A DNA stretch of 36,580 nt from an uncultured Acetatifactor sp. (GTDB lineage Bacteria > Bacillota > Clostridia > Lachnospirales > Lachnospiraceae): the NCBI GenBank assembly GCA_934394515.1, contig CAKRRU010000012.1, positions 1 through 36,580 of the forward strand. The letters are read 5' to 3'. How positions within the stretch are numbered: position 1 is the first letter of the stretch; each line of letters starts with the position of its first letter. Positions 24,977-32,519 of the stretch are shown here, in pieces. Under the pieces are notes generated by a model. It was not told the origin of the DNA, ran no database searches, and was given only the letters and a program-made list of their open reading frames with translations. A program made the translations under genes and the position numbers.

Positions 24977-25005
24977 ATTTTACCACAGGAAAGCCCTTAC
25001 AGCAA
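24977..25005 (-). promoter_or_regulatory. Promoter of the M23-like/bactofilin operon
   Basis: On the minus strand there is a -35 TTGCTG (25000-25005), a 17-bp spacer and a -10 TAAAAT (24977-24982), about 28 bp upstream of the M23-like start. Confidence 0.65.
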
Positions 25006-25110
25006 TCTTTTCTTAACATTTTTGTAATATTTTCCCAAGATTTTCTTCAAATTTTTGTTTTTATTAAGGAATTACCTATAATTTTTTGTGCACTTTTACG
25101 GAATCGTCTA

Positions 25111-25139
25111 TTTACTTTTACGACCTGCTGTGCTATGAT
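25111..25139 (+). promoter_or_regulatory. Promoter of the cold-shock gene
   Basis: A -35 TTTACT (25111-25116), a 17-bp spacer and a -10 TATGAT (25134-25139) give a 5' leader of about 65 nt before the ATG at 25212, as is usual for csp genes that rely on a temperature-sensitive leader. Confidence 0.65.
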
Positions 25140-25211
25140 GCATTTGCTGAGACAATGTTGTATACATTGCAAAAAGCTAATGACAGGAAAGAATTTGTGG
25201 AGGTATCTATT

Positions 25212-25412
25212 ATGAACAAAGGTACAGTAAAGTGGTTCAATAATCAGAAAGGTTATGGTTTCATTTCCGATGAATCCGGCAAAGATGTATTCGTACATTA
25301 CAGTGGACTGAACATGGAAGGTTACAAGACTCTGGAAGAAGGCGCAGCCGTTTCTTTCGATGTTGTAGACGGTGAGAAGGGTCCCCAGGCCGTTAACGTA
25401 ACCAGGCTTTAA
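25212..25412 (+). CDS. csp: Cold-shock domain protein
   Basis: This 66-residue single-domain RNA chaperone is a five-strand OB fold. It has [19 protein letters not shown] (RNP1 KGYGFI) and DVFVHYSGL (RNP2), ending [10 protein letters not shown]. It binds single-stranded RNA or DNA and melts secondary structure. GGAGG lies just before the ATG at 25212; an ORF extension upstream covers the promoter and is not coding. It is monocistronic and closed by a terminator. Confidence 0.95.
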   Translation: MNKGTVKWFNNQKGYGFISDESGKDVFVHYSGLNMEGYKTLEEGAAVSFDVVDGEKGPQAVNVTRL

Positions 25413-25437
25413 TCATAAAATCAAACCGGTGAATATC

Positions 25438-25485
25438 AAATGCCGCAGAGTCTATCGCTTTTATAGATTCTGCGGCATTTCATAT
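25438..25485. terminator. Bidirectional terminator between csp and the HisA-like gene
   Basis: TGCCGCAGA (25441-25449) pairs with TCTGCGGCA (25469-25477), with inner TCTAT/ATAGA pairing; AT-rich flanks give a T-run on the plus side. Confidence 0.8.
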
Positions 25486-25502
25486 TTTCATATTTTTCAA
25501 TC

Positions 25503-26282
25503 CTATTTCCCACTGCACACCGACAGCACATCCGCCCATCTCATACTGCCGCCAAACAGATCCAGTGCACTTCCGATGGTCACATTCATCCGGTCCTGCC
25601 CCAGCTTTTTTAACAGGAGCAGATCTTCCATGGAATGAACGCCGCCCGCATAAGTGACAGGATTTCCGGTATAGTTTCCGATGGCCTTCACCAGTTCCTG
25701 CTCGATTCCCCGGGCTTTTCCTTCCACGTCCACGGCGTGGACCAGAAACTCATCACAGTATGCAGACAATTTTTCAAGTAATTCTGCGTCCACGGCTTCT
25801 TCCGTCAGCTTCTGCCAGCGGTCCGTCACCACCAGGTACTTTTCACCCACGCGTCTGCAGCTGACATCCAGCACCAGATGTGCTTTCCCTACTGCCTGAA
25901 CCAGCCGGTCCAGCCGGTCGTAATCGATCCTTCCCTCCCGAAATACATAAGAGGTCACGATCACATGGGAAGCTCCGGCATCGAGATACTCCGCCGCATT
26001 CTCCGCTGTAATGCCGCCGCCGACCTGCAGTCCTGCGGGATATGCACCCAAAGCTGCCAGTGCCTGTGCTTTCGTCGCTTCATAATACGGGCTGTCCGCA
26101 GCATTCAGTAAAATGATATGCCCGCCTTTTAATTTATATTTCTGATAAAGTTTTGCATAAAAGGCAGCATCCTGTTCAGAGACAAAATTCTCCTGTGCCC
26201 TGTCACCGAGATCACTCAGGCTTCCACCGACGATCTGCTTTACTTTTCCGTTATGAATATCAATACATGGGCGAAATTCCAT
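25503..26282 (-). CDS. hisA: Eukaryote-type HisA (ProFAR isomerase)
   Basis: This 259-residue (beta-alpha)8 protein is of the HIS6/HisA-eukaryotic type rather than the common bacterial HisA. The features are MEFRPCIDIHNGKVKQIVGGSL, LQVGGGITAENA, ASHVIVTSYVF, the conserved HAVDVEGKARGI and TYAGGVHSMEDL. It isomerises ProFAR to PRFAR in histidine synthesis. Glycine-rich phosphate-binding loops are present, and D8 plus the Asp of AVDVEG fit the catalytic pair. No other his gene is in the window. GAGGAAG precedes the ATG. Expression is probably from its own promoter in the 137-bp divergent region. Confidence 0.85.
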   Translation of the reverse strand: MEFRPCIDIHNGKVKQIVGGSLSDLGDRAQENFVSEQDAAFYAKLYQKYKLKGGHIILLNAADSPYYEATKAQALAALGAYPAGLQVGGGITAENAAEYLDAGASHVIVTSYVFREGRIDYDRLDRLVQAVGKAHLVLDVSCRRVGEKYLVVTDRWQKLTEEAVDAELLEKLSAYCDEFLVHAVDVEGKARGIEQELVKAIGNYTGNPVTYAGGVHSMEDLLLLKKLGQDRMNVTIGSALDLFGGSMRWADVLSVCSGK

Positions 26283-26419
26283 TTTCTTCCTCGTTTTCTT
26301 CCAACTGATTTTTATTTTTTTGAATTATTTTCTAAAATCCGCACATACTACCCTCAAGCCGGACATCGTTGGTTCGGACAGAATATCCCTGCAACGGGTC
26401 ATCTTGAATGGAGGAAATT

Positions 26420-26851
26420 ATGAAAAATAAGACAAATAACGCAACATCCCACATTGGGAAAAAGTTACTGGTTCTGGGCATCATCACGGTCTACCTGTGC
26501 ATGGCTGCCGCCTGCGGCACCAACAAGAACAACAATAACTCCGGCAGTATGGCTGCCTCTCCTTCCCCGTCCGCCTCTCCTGCCACTCAGGAGAGCACTG
26601 CGACGCAGACCACAGAGACCGGAACTGCTGCCACGGACAACATGGGAGATACCAACGGCAACGGTAATACCGCAGGGGAGAATGACTCCATGCTGGACAA
26701 TGCCGGCAATGCGGTAGGCGAAGCCGGTGATACCGTAGGTAATATCGTAAACGATGCCGCTAACGGAGTCTCCGATATCACAGATGATCTCGTAGGCAAT
26801 GATGCGAACGCAGGCAATACCACCTCTACTACAGGTAACGGTCAGCGATAA
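26420..26851 (+). CDS. Low-complexity lipoprotein
   Basis: This 143-residue protein starts with a signal peptide ending in a lipobox (CMAAAC), then a mature region of Asn, Thr, Ser, Ala, Gly and Asp with very few hydrophobics (NNNNSGS, SPSPSASPATQ, TGTAATDN, GNGNTAG), suggesting a flexible surface-attached spacer. No enzyme motif is present. GGAGGAAATT directly precedes the ATG at 26420; an upstream in-frame ATG at 26408 overlaps this site. It ends 1 bp before the fbp stop on the other strand, without an obvious terminator. Function is unknown. Confidence 0.75.
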   Translation: MKNKTNNATSHIGKKLLVLGIITVYLCMAAACGTNKNNNNSGSMAASPSPSASPATQESTATQTTETGTAATDNMGDTNGNGNTAGENDSMLDNAGNAVGEAGDTVGNIVNDAANGVSDITDDLVGNDANAGNTTSTTGNGQR

Positions 26852-26852
26852 C

Positions 26853-28805
26853 CTACACCTCTTCCATGATGGTGCCTTCCCGGTAAGCTTCCAGGAGTTC
26901 TTCCAGATAGAAGATATTCTCCTGGATCTCCTTGCCGGTATCTGTATCCGCTACCAGCTTTCTGTGCGGGAAATTCTCCACCACAACGGAATCCGAGAAA
27001 ATATCGGATTCTTTGATGATGGCTGCTTCCGTGGATTCGAAGGGTTCATGAGCTACCAGACGCATTCCTCTGGAATTACATACCAGCGTATATCCCGCAA
27101 TTCCCGTCTTCTTCTGGTACGCCTTGGAAAATCCGCCATCAATGATCAGCAGTCTGCCGCCGCATTTAATGGGAGATTCTCCATGGATCTGTTCTACCGG
27201 CACATGTCCGTTAACGATATGGGCATCTGTCTTGTCCAGACCGAATTCCTCTAAGATTCTGCCGATGACTTCTTCGTTTTCCAACAGCTTATAATAACTG
27301 TTCTTCTCTTCCGCATGCGTCTCTTTGTCATCCAGAAAATATCGTTCAAAGGTAGCCATCTTGGCCTTACCGAACACCGGCGAACCGGGACCGGCCCAGA
27401 TATACCAGATCATATCCTGTCCCAGCGCACGCTCCTTGGCGTCCTTGGCATAATAACCTCTTCTGGCATAATATTCCAGAATATCATACAGTGCTTTTCC
27501 GCAATATTCTTTTCCACAGATCCCGACCTTCATGAAGCTTCCGTCCGGATTCAGGGGCACACAGCCGTGATACAGCAGATTGCCGTTATAGATTTTGTAC
27601 ATGCCGCCCTTGGAAAAGAGGAATTTTACATGACGCTGTAATTTTTCACAGCGCATAAACACCTGCTGTAAGCGCATCATGACCTTGCTCTCTTCTTCCG
27701 TCAGTTCATAAGGGTGCTCCGGATCCACAGTGGGGAAATCCACATCCTTCATAGGATATTCTTTTCCGTCCACACACACGGTCTTTTTCTCAAAGTCGAT
27801 CCTGTGCAATAGCATCCGGTTCTCCATGTGGAATTCCGGATGACGCAGGATCAGCTGCCCTTCCAGTTTGAACTGTAAAATGGCGATTGCCTTGTGCATC
27901 TTGGTATCTAAGCCCAGATCCTTGGTATTATAATCCGTATTGAACTTGATGGTAAATGCATCACAATTCGTATTTTCATAGGTCTCCAGGGCAAACGTTG
28001 CCAGCGGCAGCAGATTGATTCCATAGCCGTCCTCTAAAGTTGCCAGGTTGCCGTATCTGGCAGACATGCGTATTACGTTGGCGATACATGCCAGACTTCC
28101 GGCAGCCGCGCCCATCCATACCATATCATGGTTGCCCCACTGCACATCTACCGAATGATATTCACAGAGCGTATCCATGATAATATGCGGTCCCGGTCCT
28201 CTGTCATAAATATCCCCTACAATGTGGAGATGATCGATGACCAGTCTCTGGATCAGATGACTTAAGGCAATGATAAACTGCGGTGCCCTGCCGATCCGGA
28301 TGATCGTATGGATGATCTCATTATAGTATGCCTCTTTATCCTGGATCTCTTCCTTTTCTGTGATCAGCTCTTCTATGACATAGGCGAAATCCTTCGGCAG
28401 GGCCTTTCTGACCTTAGAGCGGGTATATTTGGAAGACACACGTTTGATTACCTGTACCAGACGATGCAGGGAAATCTTATACCAGTCCTCCAGATTGTCC
28501 TCTTCCCTCTCGACGATCTCCAGCTTGCTCTCCGGATAATAGATCAGCGTCGCCAGACTTTTTTTGTCTTTATTGCTGATCGTATTTCCAAACTCCTCAT
28601 CAATCTTACGCCGTACCGAGCCGGAGCCGTTTTTCAGCACATGATTGAACTGTTCATACTCTCCGTGAATATCTGTCAGAAAGTGTTCGGTTCCTTTCGG
28701 CAGGTTCAGGATCGATTGCAGGTTGATGATCTCAGTGGAAGCAGCAGCTTGTGTTTTGTATTGATGTGAGAGGGTCTTTAATACCTTCTGTTCCATCTCG
28801 TTCAT
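26853..28805 (-). CDS. fbp: Fructose-1,6-bisphosphatase, class III
   Basis: This 650-residue class III enzyme is typical of Firmicutes and unlike the class I enzyme of Enterobacteria. It hydrolyses fructose-1,6-bisphosphate in gluconeogenesis. It belongs to the metallophosphatase fold: TDIHGEYEQF, VGDIYDRGPGPH, WGNHDMVWMG and, later, NGHVPVEQIHGESP. The C-terminal part has GMRLVAHEPFES. The ATG at 28805 (AAAGGCG upstream) is favoured over a GTG at 28823. It starts 14 bp after the dapB stop codon, so it is probably read with dapB, and converges 1 bp from the lipoprotein gene. Confidence 0.95.
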   Translation of the reverse strand: MNEMEQKVLKTLSHQYKTQAAASTEIINLQSILNLPKGTEHFLTDIHGEYEQFNHVLKNGSGSVRRKIDEEFGNTISNKDKKSLATLIYYPESKLEIVEREEDNLEDWYKISLHRLVQVIKRVSSKYTRSKVRKALPKDFAYVIEELITEKEEIQDKEAYYNEIIHTIIRIGRAPQFIIALSHLIQRLVIDHLHIVGDIYDRGPGPHIIMDTLCEYHSVDVQWGNHDMVWMGAAAGSLACIANVIRMSARYGNLATLEDGYGINLLPLATFALETYENTNCDAFTIKFNTDYNTKDLGLDTKMHKAIAILQFKLEGQLILRHPEFHMENRMLLHRIDFEKKTVCVDGKEYPMKDVDFPTVDPEHPYELTEEESKVMMRLQQVFMRCEKLQRHVKFLFSKGGMYKIYNGNLLYHGCVPLNPDGSFMKVGICGKEYCGKALYDILEYYARRGYYAKDAKERALGQDMIWYIWAGPGSPVFGKAKMATFERYFLDDKETHAEEKNSYYKLLENEEVIGRILEEFGLDKTDAHIVNGHVPVEQIHGESPIKCGGRLLIIDGGFSKAYQKKTGIAGYTLVCNSRGMRLVAHEPFESTEAAIIKESDIFSDSVVVENFPHRKLVADTDTGKEIQENIFYLEELLEAYREGTIMEEV

Positions 28806-28819
28806 ATGGGTATCGCCTT

Positions 28820-29584
28820 TCACAGTGCCGCGTCAATAACATCGGACATGTTGTACATTCCGGTGGGCTTGCCTGCCAGGAATTTTGCGGCCTGCACTGC
28901 ACCTTTGCCGAAGACTGCCTTGGAATATGCGGTATGGGAGAAAGTGATCACTTCATCCGCACCGGCAAAGATCACATCATGGTCTCCTACGATGGTGCCG
29001 CCTCTGACAGAACTGATACCGATCTCTTTTTTCGGTCTCTGCTCTCTGCGTGTGCTGCGGTCAAATACATATTCATATTCGTTGTTAAATTCTTCATTGA
29101 TGGAATCTGCCAGAGCCAGTGCGGTTCCGCTGGGTGCATCTACTTTCAGGTTGTGATGTTTCTCCACGATCTCCATATCGAATCCAACAGGAGCCAGCAC
29201 GCCTGCCGCCTCCTTCAGAAGCTTCAGCAGCAGATTGATGCCCATGGACATATTCGCGGATTTCAGGATTGCGACCTGCTTCGATACTTCCTCTGCTTTT
29301 GCAAGCTGTGCTTCGGATAAACCTGTCGTACACAGCACGCAGGGAATCTTCTTCTCACAGCAATAAGCAAGCAGCTTGTCCACTGCTGCTGCGGCGGAAA
29401 AATCAATGATACAGTCCGCTGCCACATCACATTTTGCAATATCCGTGAATACAGGATAAGGATTATGTCCGTCATCTCTGGCATCAATACCCGCCACCAG
29501 TTCGATATCGGGATCTGCCGCGATCAGTCCGCTGATCACCTGTCCCATTTTGCCGTTACATCCATGCATGATTACTTTTACCAT
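28820..29584 (-). CDS. dapB: 4-hydroxy-tetrahydrodipicolinate reductase
   Basis: This 254-residue enzyme is the second committed step from aspartate semialdehyde to lysine and diaminopimelate. The N-terminal dinucleotide-binding motif is HGCNGKMGQ; CTTGLSE and ANMSMGIN follow. The substrate motif EKHHNLKVDAPSGTA is intact (His and Lys catalytic). AGGAGAGAAG precedes the ATG at 29584; an ATG 10 codons upstream has GAGGAAA and could be a short leader or alternative start. It is followed by fbp and preceded by dapA, separated by a terminator-like hairpin. Confidence 0.95.
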   Translation of the reverse strand: MVKVIMHGCNGKMGQVISGLIAADPDIELVAGIDARDDGHNPYPVFTDIAKCDVAADCIIDFSAAAAVDKLLAYCCEKKIPCVLCTTGLSEAQLAKAEEVSKQVAILKSANMSMGINLLLKLLKEAAGVLAPVGFDMEIVEKHHNLKVDAPSGTALALADSINEEFNNEYEYVFDRSTRREQRPKKEIGISSVRGGTIVGDHDVIFAGADEVITFSHTAYSKAVFGKGAVQAAKFLAGKPTGMYNMSDVIDAAL

Positions 29585-29657
29585 TTTCTTCTCTCCTATC
29601 TGTGATTTTTTCATTTTCCTCAACCCGGTGGGCTGTCTCCCACCTGATTCTATATAC

Positions 29658-29696
29658 AAAAGATCCCGCCCATGATAAAAATTTCACAGGCGGGAT
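29658..29696 (-). terminator. Terminator-like hairpin after dapA
   Basis: ATCCCGCC (29689-29696 on the minus strand) pairs with GGCGGGAT (29663-29670) across an 18-nt loop, followed by a short T run (29658-29661). A smaller hairpin GGTGGG/CCCACC (29627-29644) lies between it and dapB. Partial termination would reduce dapB/fbp relative to dapA. Confidence 0.6.
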
Positions 29697-29725
29697 TCTT
29701 CCACTCTTGCACGTTATTCTCCAGC

Positions 29726-30610
29726 CTACAGGACACCATAATCCTTCAGGGCTTTCTCAAGCCGCTTCTCATTGGCTTCATCCATTTCACACAGAGGCAT
29801 ACGGAATGCTCCGGCTCCCATTCCCATCATATTTAATGCTGTCTTCACCGGGATCGGGTTCACTTCACAGAACAATGCATTGCACAGTTCCATGGCATCC
29901 AGCTGCATCTGACGGCTGCCTGCCACATCTCCGTCAAAGAACTTCTGGCAGATCTCATGGGTCTGTGTGGGAGCTACATTGGAAAGTACGGAGATAACAC
30001 CGATACCACCCAGAGCCAGGATCGGTACGATCTGATCATCATTACCGGAATAGATATCCACAACGCCCTGACCGATGGCTGCCAGATGTGCGATCTGGCC
30101 GATGTTGCCGCTGGCTTCCTTGACACCTACGATATTCTCCACATCCTTGCACAGCTTTACCACAGTCTCCGGCAGAATATTGCATCCGGTACGGCTGGGT
30201 ACATTATACAGGATTGCAGGAACCTTCACTGATTCCGCAACGGTCTTAAAGTGACGGTATAATCCCTTCTGGGTTGCTTTATTATAGTAGGGACTTACCA
30301 ACAGGATACCGTCCACACCGTATTTTTCCGCTTCCCGGGACAGGTATACCGCGGTCTCGGTACAGTTGGAACCGGTACCTGCCACGACGGGGATTCTCTT
30401 TGCTACTTTGTCCACACAGTATTTGATGGTATCCAGGTGTTCCTCATGGGTCAGGGTCGAGGACTCTCCCGTCGTACCACATACGATAATGGCATCTGTG
30501 CCGTTTGCAATCTGGAATTCGATCAGTTCACCGAATTTCTCATAATTGACGGATCCGTCTGCGTTCATGGGTGTGACGATAGCCACGCCTGCTCCTTTAA
30601 ATATTGCCAT
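29726..30610 (-). CDS. dapA: 4-hydroxy-tetrahydrodipicolinate synthase
   Basis: This 294-residue class I aldolase condenses pyruvate with aspartate semialdehyde, the first committed step to lysine and meso-diaminopimelate. Key features are CGTTGESSTLTHEEH, YNVPSRTG (catalytic Tyr), and the Schiff-base Lys in GVKEASG, with SGNDDQIVP and the C-terminal PIPVKTALNMMG. GGAGGAAGC precedes the ATG at 30610. An upstream extension would run through the riboswitch terminator and is not coding. The gene is controlled by a lysine riboswitch. Confidence 0.95.
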   Translation of the reverse strand: MAIFKGAGVAIVTPMNADGSVNYEKFGELIEFQIANGTDAIIVCGTTGESSTLTHEEHLDTIKYCVDKVAKRIPVVAGTGSNCTETAVYLSREAEKYGVDGILLVSPYYNKATQKGLYRHFKTVAESVKVPAILYNVPSRTGCNILPETVVKLCKDVENIVGVKEASGNIGQIAHLAAIGQGVVDIYSGNDDQIVPILALGGIGVISVLSNVAPTQTHEICQKFFDGDVAGSRQMQLDAMELCNALFCEVNPIPVKTALNMMGMGAGAFRMPLCEMDEANEKRLEKALKDYGVL

Positions 30611-30627
30611 ATGCTTCCTCCATTTGC

Positions 30628-30655
30628 AAAACGCCAGCGCACAATGGCGCTGGCG
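30628..30655 (-). terminator. Riboswitch terminator upstream of dapA
   Basis: CGCCAGCGC (30647-30655 on the minus strand) pairs with GCGCTGGCG (30632-30640) around a six-base loop, followed by four T (30628-30631) and the dapA ribosome binding site. It is the likely expression platform for the lysine aptamer just upstream. Confidence 0.8.
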
Positions 30656-30675
30656 CTGATTATCCAAGCTTTATT

Positions 30676-30845
30676 GATAGCGCCCCATCTGCTTACGAGA
30701 TGACAGTCATACGCTTCTTAAACGTATGCCCAAGATAAAATATACAGGAAATCTTATCTTTCGGCGTGTTCCCCTTTCTTTTTTCTTCAACGGTACCTGT
30801 TACCTCCCGAAAAAATACTCTTGAAAAACGCAACCTCTATCTTCT
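30676..30845 (-). promoter_or_regulatory. Lysine riboswitch (L-box)
   Basis: Read on the minus strand, the element has the L-box signatures in order: GATAGAGGTTGCG, then CAAGAGTA, then CCGTTGAAG with GAAAGGGG, then CGCCGAA. An arm GCATACG/CGTATG, then ACTGTCATC and a closing GGGGCGCTATC that pairs with the start (P1) follow. Lysine binding is expected to favour the terminator at 30628-30655 and turn dapA off. Confidence 0.93.
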
Positions 30846-30858
30846 TAAATATGTTTTT

Positions 30859-30887
30859 ATGATAGCATCAACCCATGCCACTGTCAA
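30859..30887 (-). promoter_or_regulatory. dapA promoter
   Basis: On the minus strand there is a perfect -35 TTGACA (30882-30887), a 17-bp spacer and a -10 TATCAT (30859-30864), just upstream of the riboswitch. The -35 overlaps the stop codon of the adenosyltransferase gene. Confidence 0.85.
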
Positions 30888-31381
30888 TCCCAGACCTTGA
30901 ATTTTACTGTTTCGATCTTGGATACTTCGTCTGCCAGTACACAGATCTCATCATTTAAAGTGATCCCCGTCAATATCACATCCGTATCTCCCCGGCATTC
31001 GAGAAGTGCCTTCAGGGTATCCTCGGTAATGATGTCTTTTTCCACCAGTCCCAATACTTCATCAAGGATCAGCAGATCACATTCTCCCGTAGTCAGCACC
31101 TTCTTGGCGAATCCGATCCCGTTGCGGATATTCTGGATCTCTTCCTGCTTCTTCTCCTCTGATAATTCCGCAAAATTTCCATCGGACTTTTCAAAGCGGA
31201 ACAACTTGATCTCCGGCTCCATTCTTCGTAGGAAATCCGAATCTTCCAATCCTTTTCCTTTCAGGAACTGGATAATGACGACTCTCTTGCCTTCTACCGC
31301 CGCCTGTACCGCTCTTCCGATTGCTGCCGGTGATTTGCCTCTGCCATCGCCGGTATAAATATAGATGCACCCGTTTGCCAT
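30884..31381 (-). CDS. Cob(I)yrinic acid a,c-diamide adenosyltransferase (CobA/BtuR type)
   Basis: This 165-residue P-loop protein has YIYTGDGRGKSPAAIGRAVQ (Walker A), RVVIIQFLKG, then DLLILDEVLGLVE and DVILTG, the CobA/CobO/BtuR layout that attaches the adenosyl group to corrinoids. The loop reads GRGKSPAA where GKGKTTAA is usual; this variant occurs in some Clostridia but may affect activity. AGGTG precedes the ATG at 31381. It has its own promoter, and its end overlaps the dapA -35. No other cobalamin gene is nearby. Confidence 0.82.
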   Translation of the reverse strand: MANGCIYIYTGDGRGKSPAAIGRAVQAAVEGKRVVIIQFLKGKGLEDSDFLRRMEPEIKLFRFEKSDGNFAELSEEKKQEEIQNIRNGIGFAKKVLTTGECDLLILDEVLGLVEKDIITEDTLKALLECRGDTDVILTGITLNDEICVLADEVSKIETVKFKVWD

Positions 31382-31453
31382 TCCACACCTCATGGTCTAT
31401 CTGCGTATCTGACGCTTCATAGCTGTACACAGTTACTAATATCTATGCAATCC

Positions 31454-31482
31454 TTTATACCATATATTGTAGATTTTTGCAA
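31454..31482 (-). promoter_or_regulatory. Promoter of the adenosyltransferase gene
   Basis: On the minus strand there is a -35 TTGCAA (31477-31482), a 17-bp spacer and a -10 TATAAA (31454-31459), preceded by TGG (extended -10), lying between the OB-fold gene and the adenosyltransferase. Confidence 0.65.
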
Positions 31483-31492
31483 TCTTTTGTCG

Positions 31493-32140
31493 TTAAACGA
31501 TGGATTCCTGTGCCTCTTCCAACAGTTCCAGCTTGCTGACCGACACCTCAAAAGCCACTCTTTTCTCCACATGCTCTTCGTCCAGTTTCTTCATATATTC
31601 ACGGCTCTGGATCCGTCCCCAGATAGCACAGCGCTCTCCTACCTTAAAGTGCTCTGCATAGCGGGCATTGCGTCCCCAGCAGATGCAGGGAATGTAATCG
31701 GACTTGCCGTAAGGCCGGTTCACAGCTAACAGCAGATCCGCGATTTCCCTTCCCAGCGGTGTCTTACGATAAATAGGTTCCTTGCATATATATCCGTCCA
31801 GATAGATTTGATTCGTTTTCGAACTTTCCTCCATCTCATCGATAAATTTCACTTCTCTTGCAAACACAGACAGCACCAGTCTGTTCTTGCGCTCCTCATG
31901 GCGATTGTAAGAACGGAACTGTCCGTTCACGCACAGAAGCATTCCGACATAGCTTGCCGTCACGTCCAGCAATCTCTCCGAGACCATCACCGGTATGATA
32001 TCATAACTGTCGCTGAGTCTCGTACATTTGATGTCCACCATGTAGAATCCTTCCCCGTAGATCTCATGGCTGTAGGAAAAATCACTTATCACTTCCCCCA
32101 TCACCGTTACCTGATTGTTTTCAATAACCTTATCTGTCAT
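31493..32140 (-). CDS. Tandem OB-fold SSB-like protein
   Basis: This 215-residue protein appears to contain two OB folds: one at about 8-100 (NNQVTVMGEVISDFSYSHE, VNGQFRSYNR, LVLSVFAREVKF) and a second at about 108-205. In the second, NQIYLDGYICKEPIYRKTPLGREIADLLLAVNR and YIPCICWGRNARYAEHFKVGERCAIWGRIQSREY are SSB/PriB-like. The acidic DDxPF-type tail of SSB is absent. It therefore likely binds single-stranded DNA but does not recruit partners like the essential SSB. AAGGGAGAAC precedes the ATG. Function is not known. Confidence 0.75.
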   Translation of the reverse strand: MTDKVIENNQVTVMGEVISDFSYSHEIYGEGFYMVDIKCTRLSDSYDIIPVMVSERLLDVTASYVGMLLCVNGQFRSYNRHEERKNRLVLSVFAREVKFIDEMEESSKTNQIYLDGYICKEPIYRKTPLGREIADLLLAVNRPYGKSDYIPCICWGRNARYAEHFKVGERCAIWGRIQSREYMKKLDEEHVEKRVAFEVSVSKLELLEEAQESIV

Positions 32141-32519
32141 TTCTGTTCTCCCTTCTACCTCTTCTGACTCTTTCCTTTCTTTTCGTCTCTCCTTATGTAA
32201 TCATCAACTATCACCGATTCGGGTTTCCTAATAGTTGCACTATATTTATACTCTAAAATATGCCGTTTGAGTACCAAAAGACATCGCGCGAATTGGCAAA
32301 TACCGCACAAAATCATTTTATTTTCCATAGTTTTTCATATGGAAAACCACCAAAAGCGTTGATTTTACACGGTTTTTTCTTGCACCGTGCATCGATAAGT
32401 GCTATACTGAAACAGTTTGAGAAAAAGGATAATTATTTCATTAACGAAAAATGGCGGCACTCGACAAATCTGCCGTAATTTTCGCAAGTTCCACGCATTT
32501 TAGAAAGGCAAGGATTTTT
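32141..32519. other. Divergent intergenic region between the OB-fold gene and typA
   Basis: No gene is supported in this stretch. It holds an inverted repeat ATAGT-TGC-ACTAT (32231-32243), a hairpin TTTTCCATA/TATGGAAAA (32321-32329 with 32338-32346) and the typA promoter (32380-32408). A 72-codon reading frame at 32260-32478 overlaps these elements and has no family resemblance, so it is not called. Confidence 0.5.
32380..32408 (+). promoter_or_regulatory. typA promoter
   Basis: A -35 TTGCAC (32380-32385), a 17-bp spacer and a -10 TATACT (32403-32408) precede typA by about 110 bp. Confidence 0.75.
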
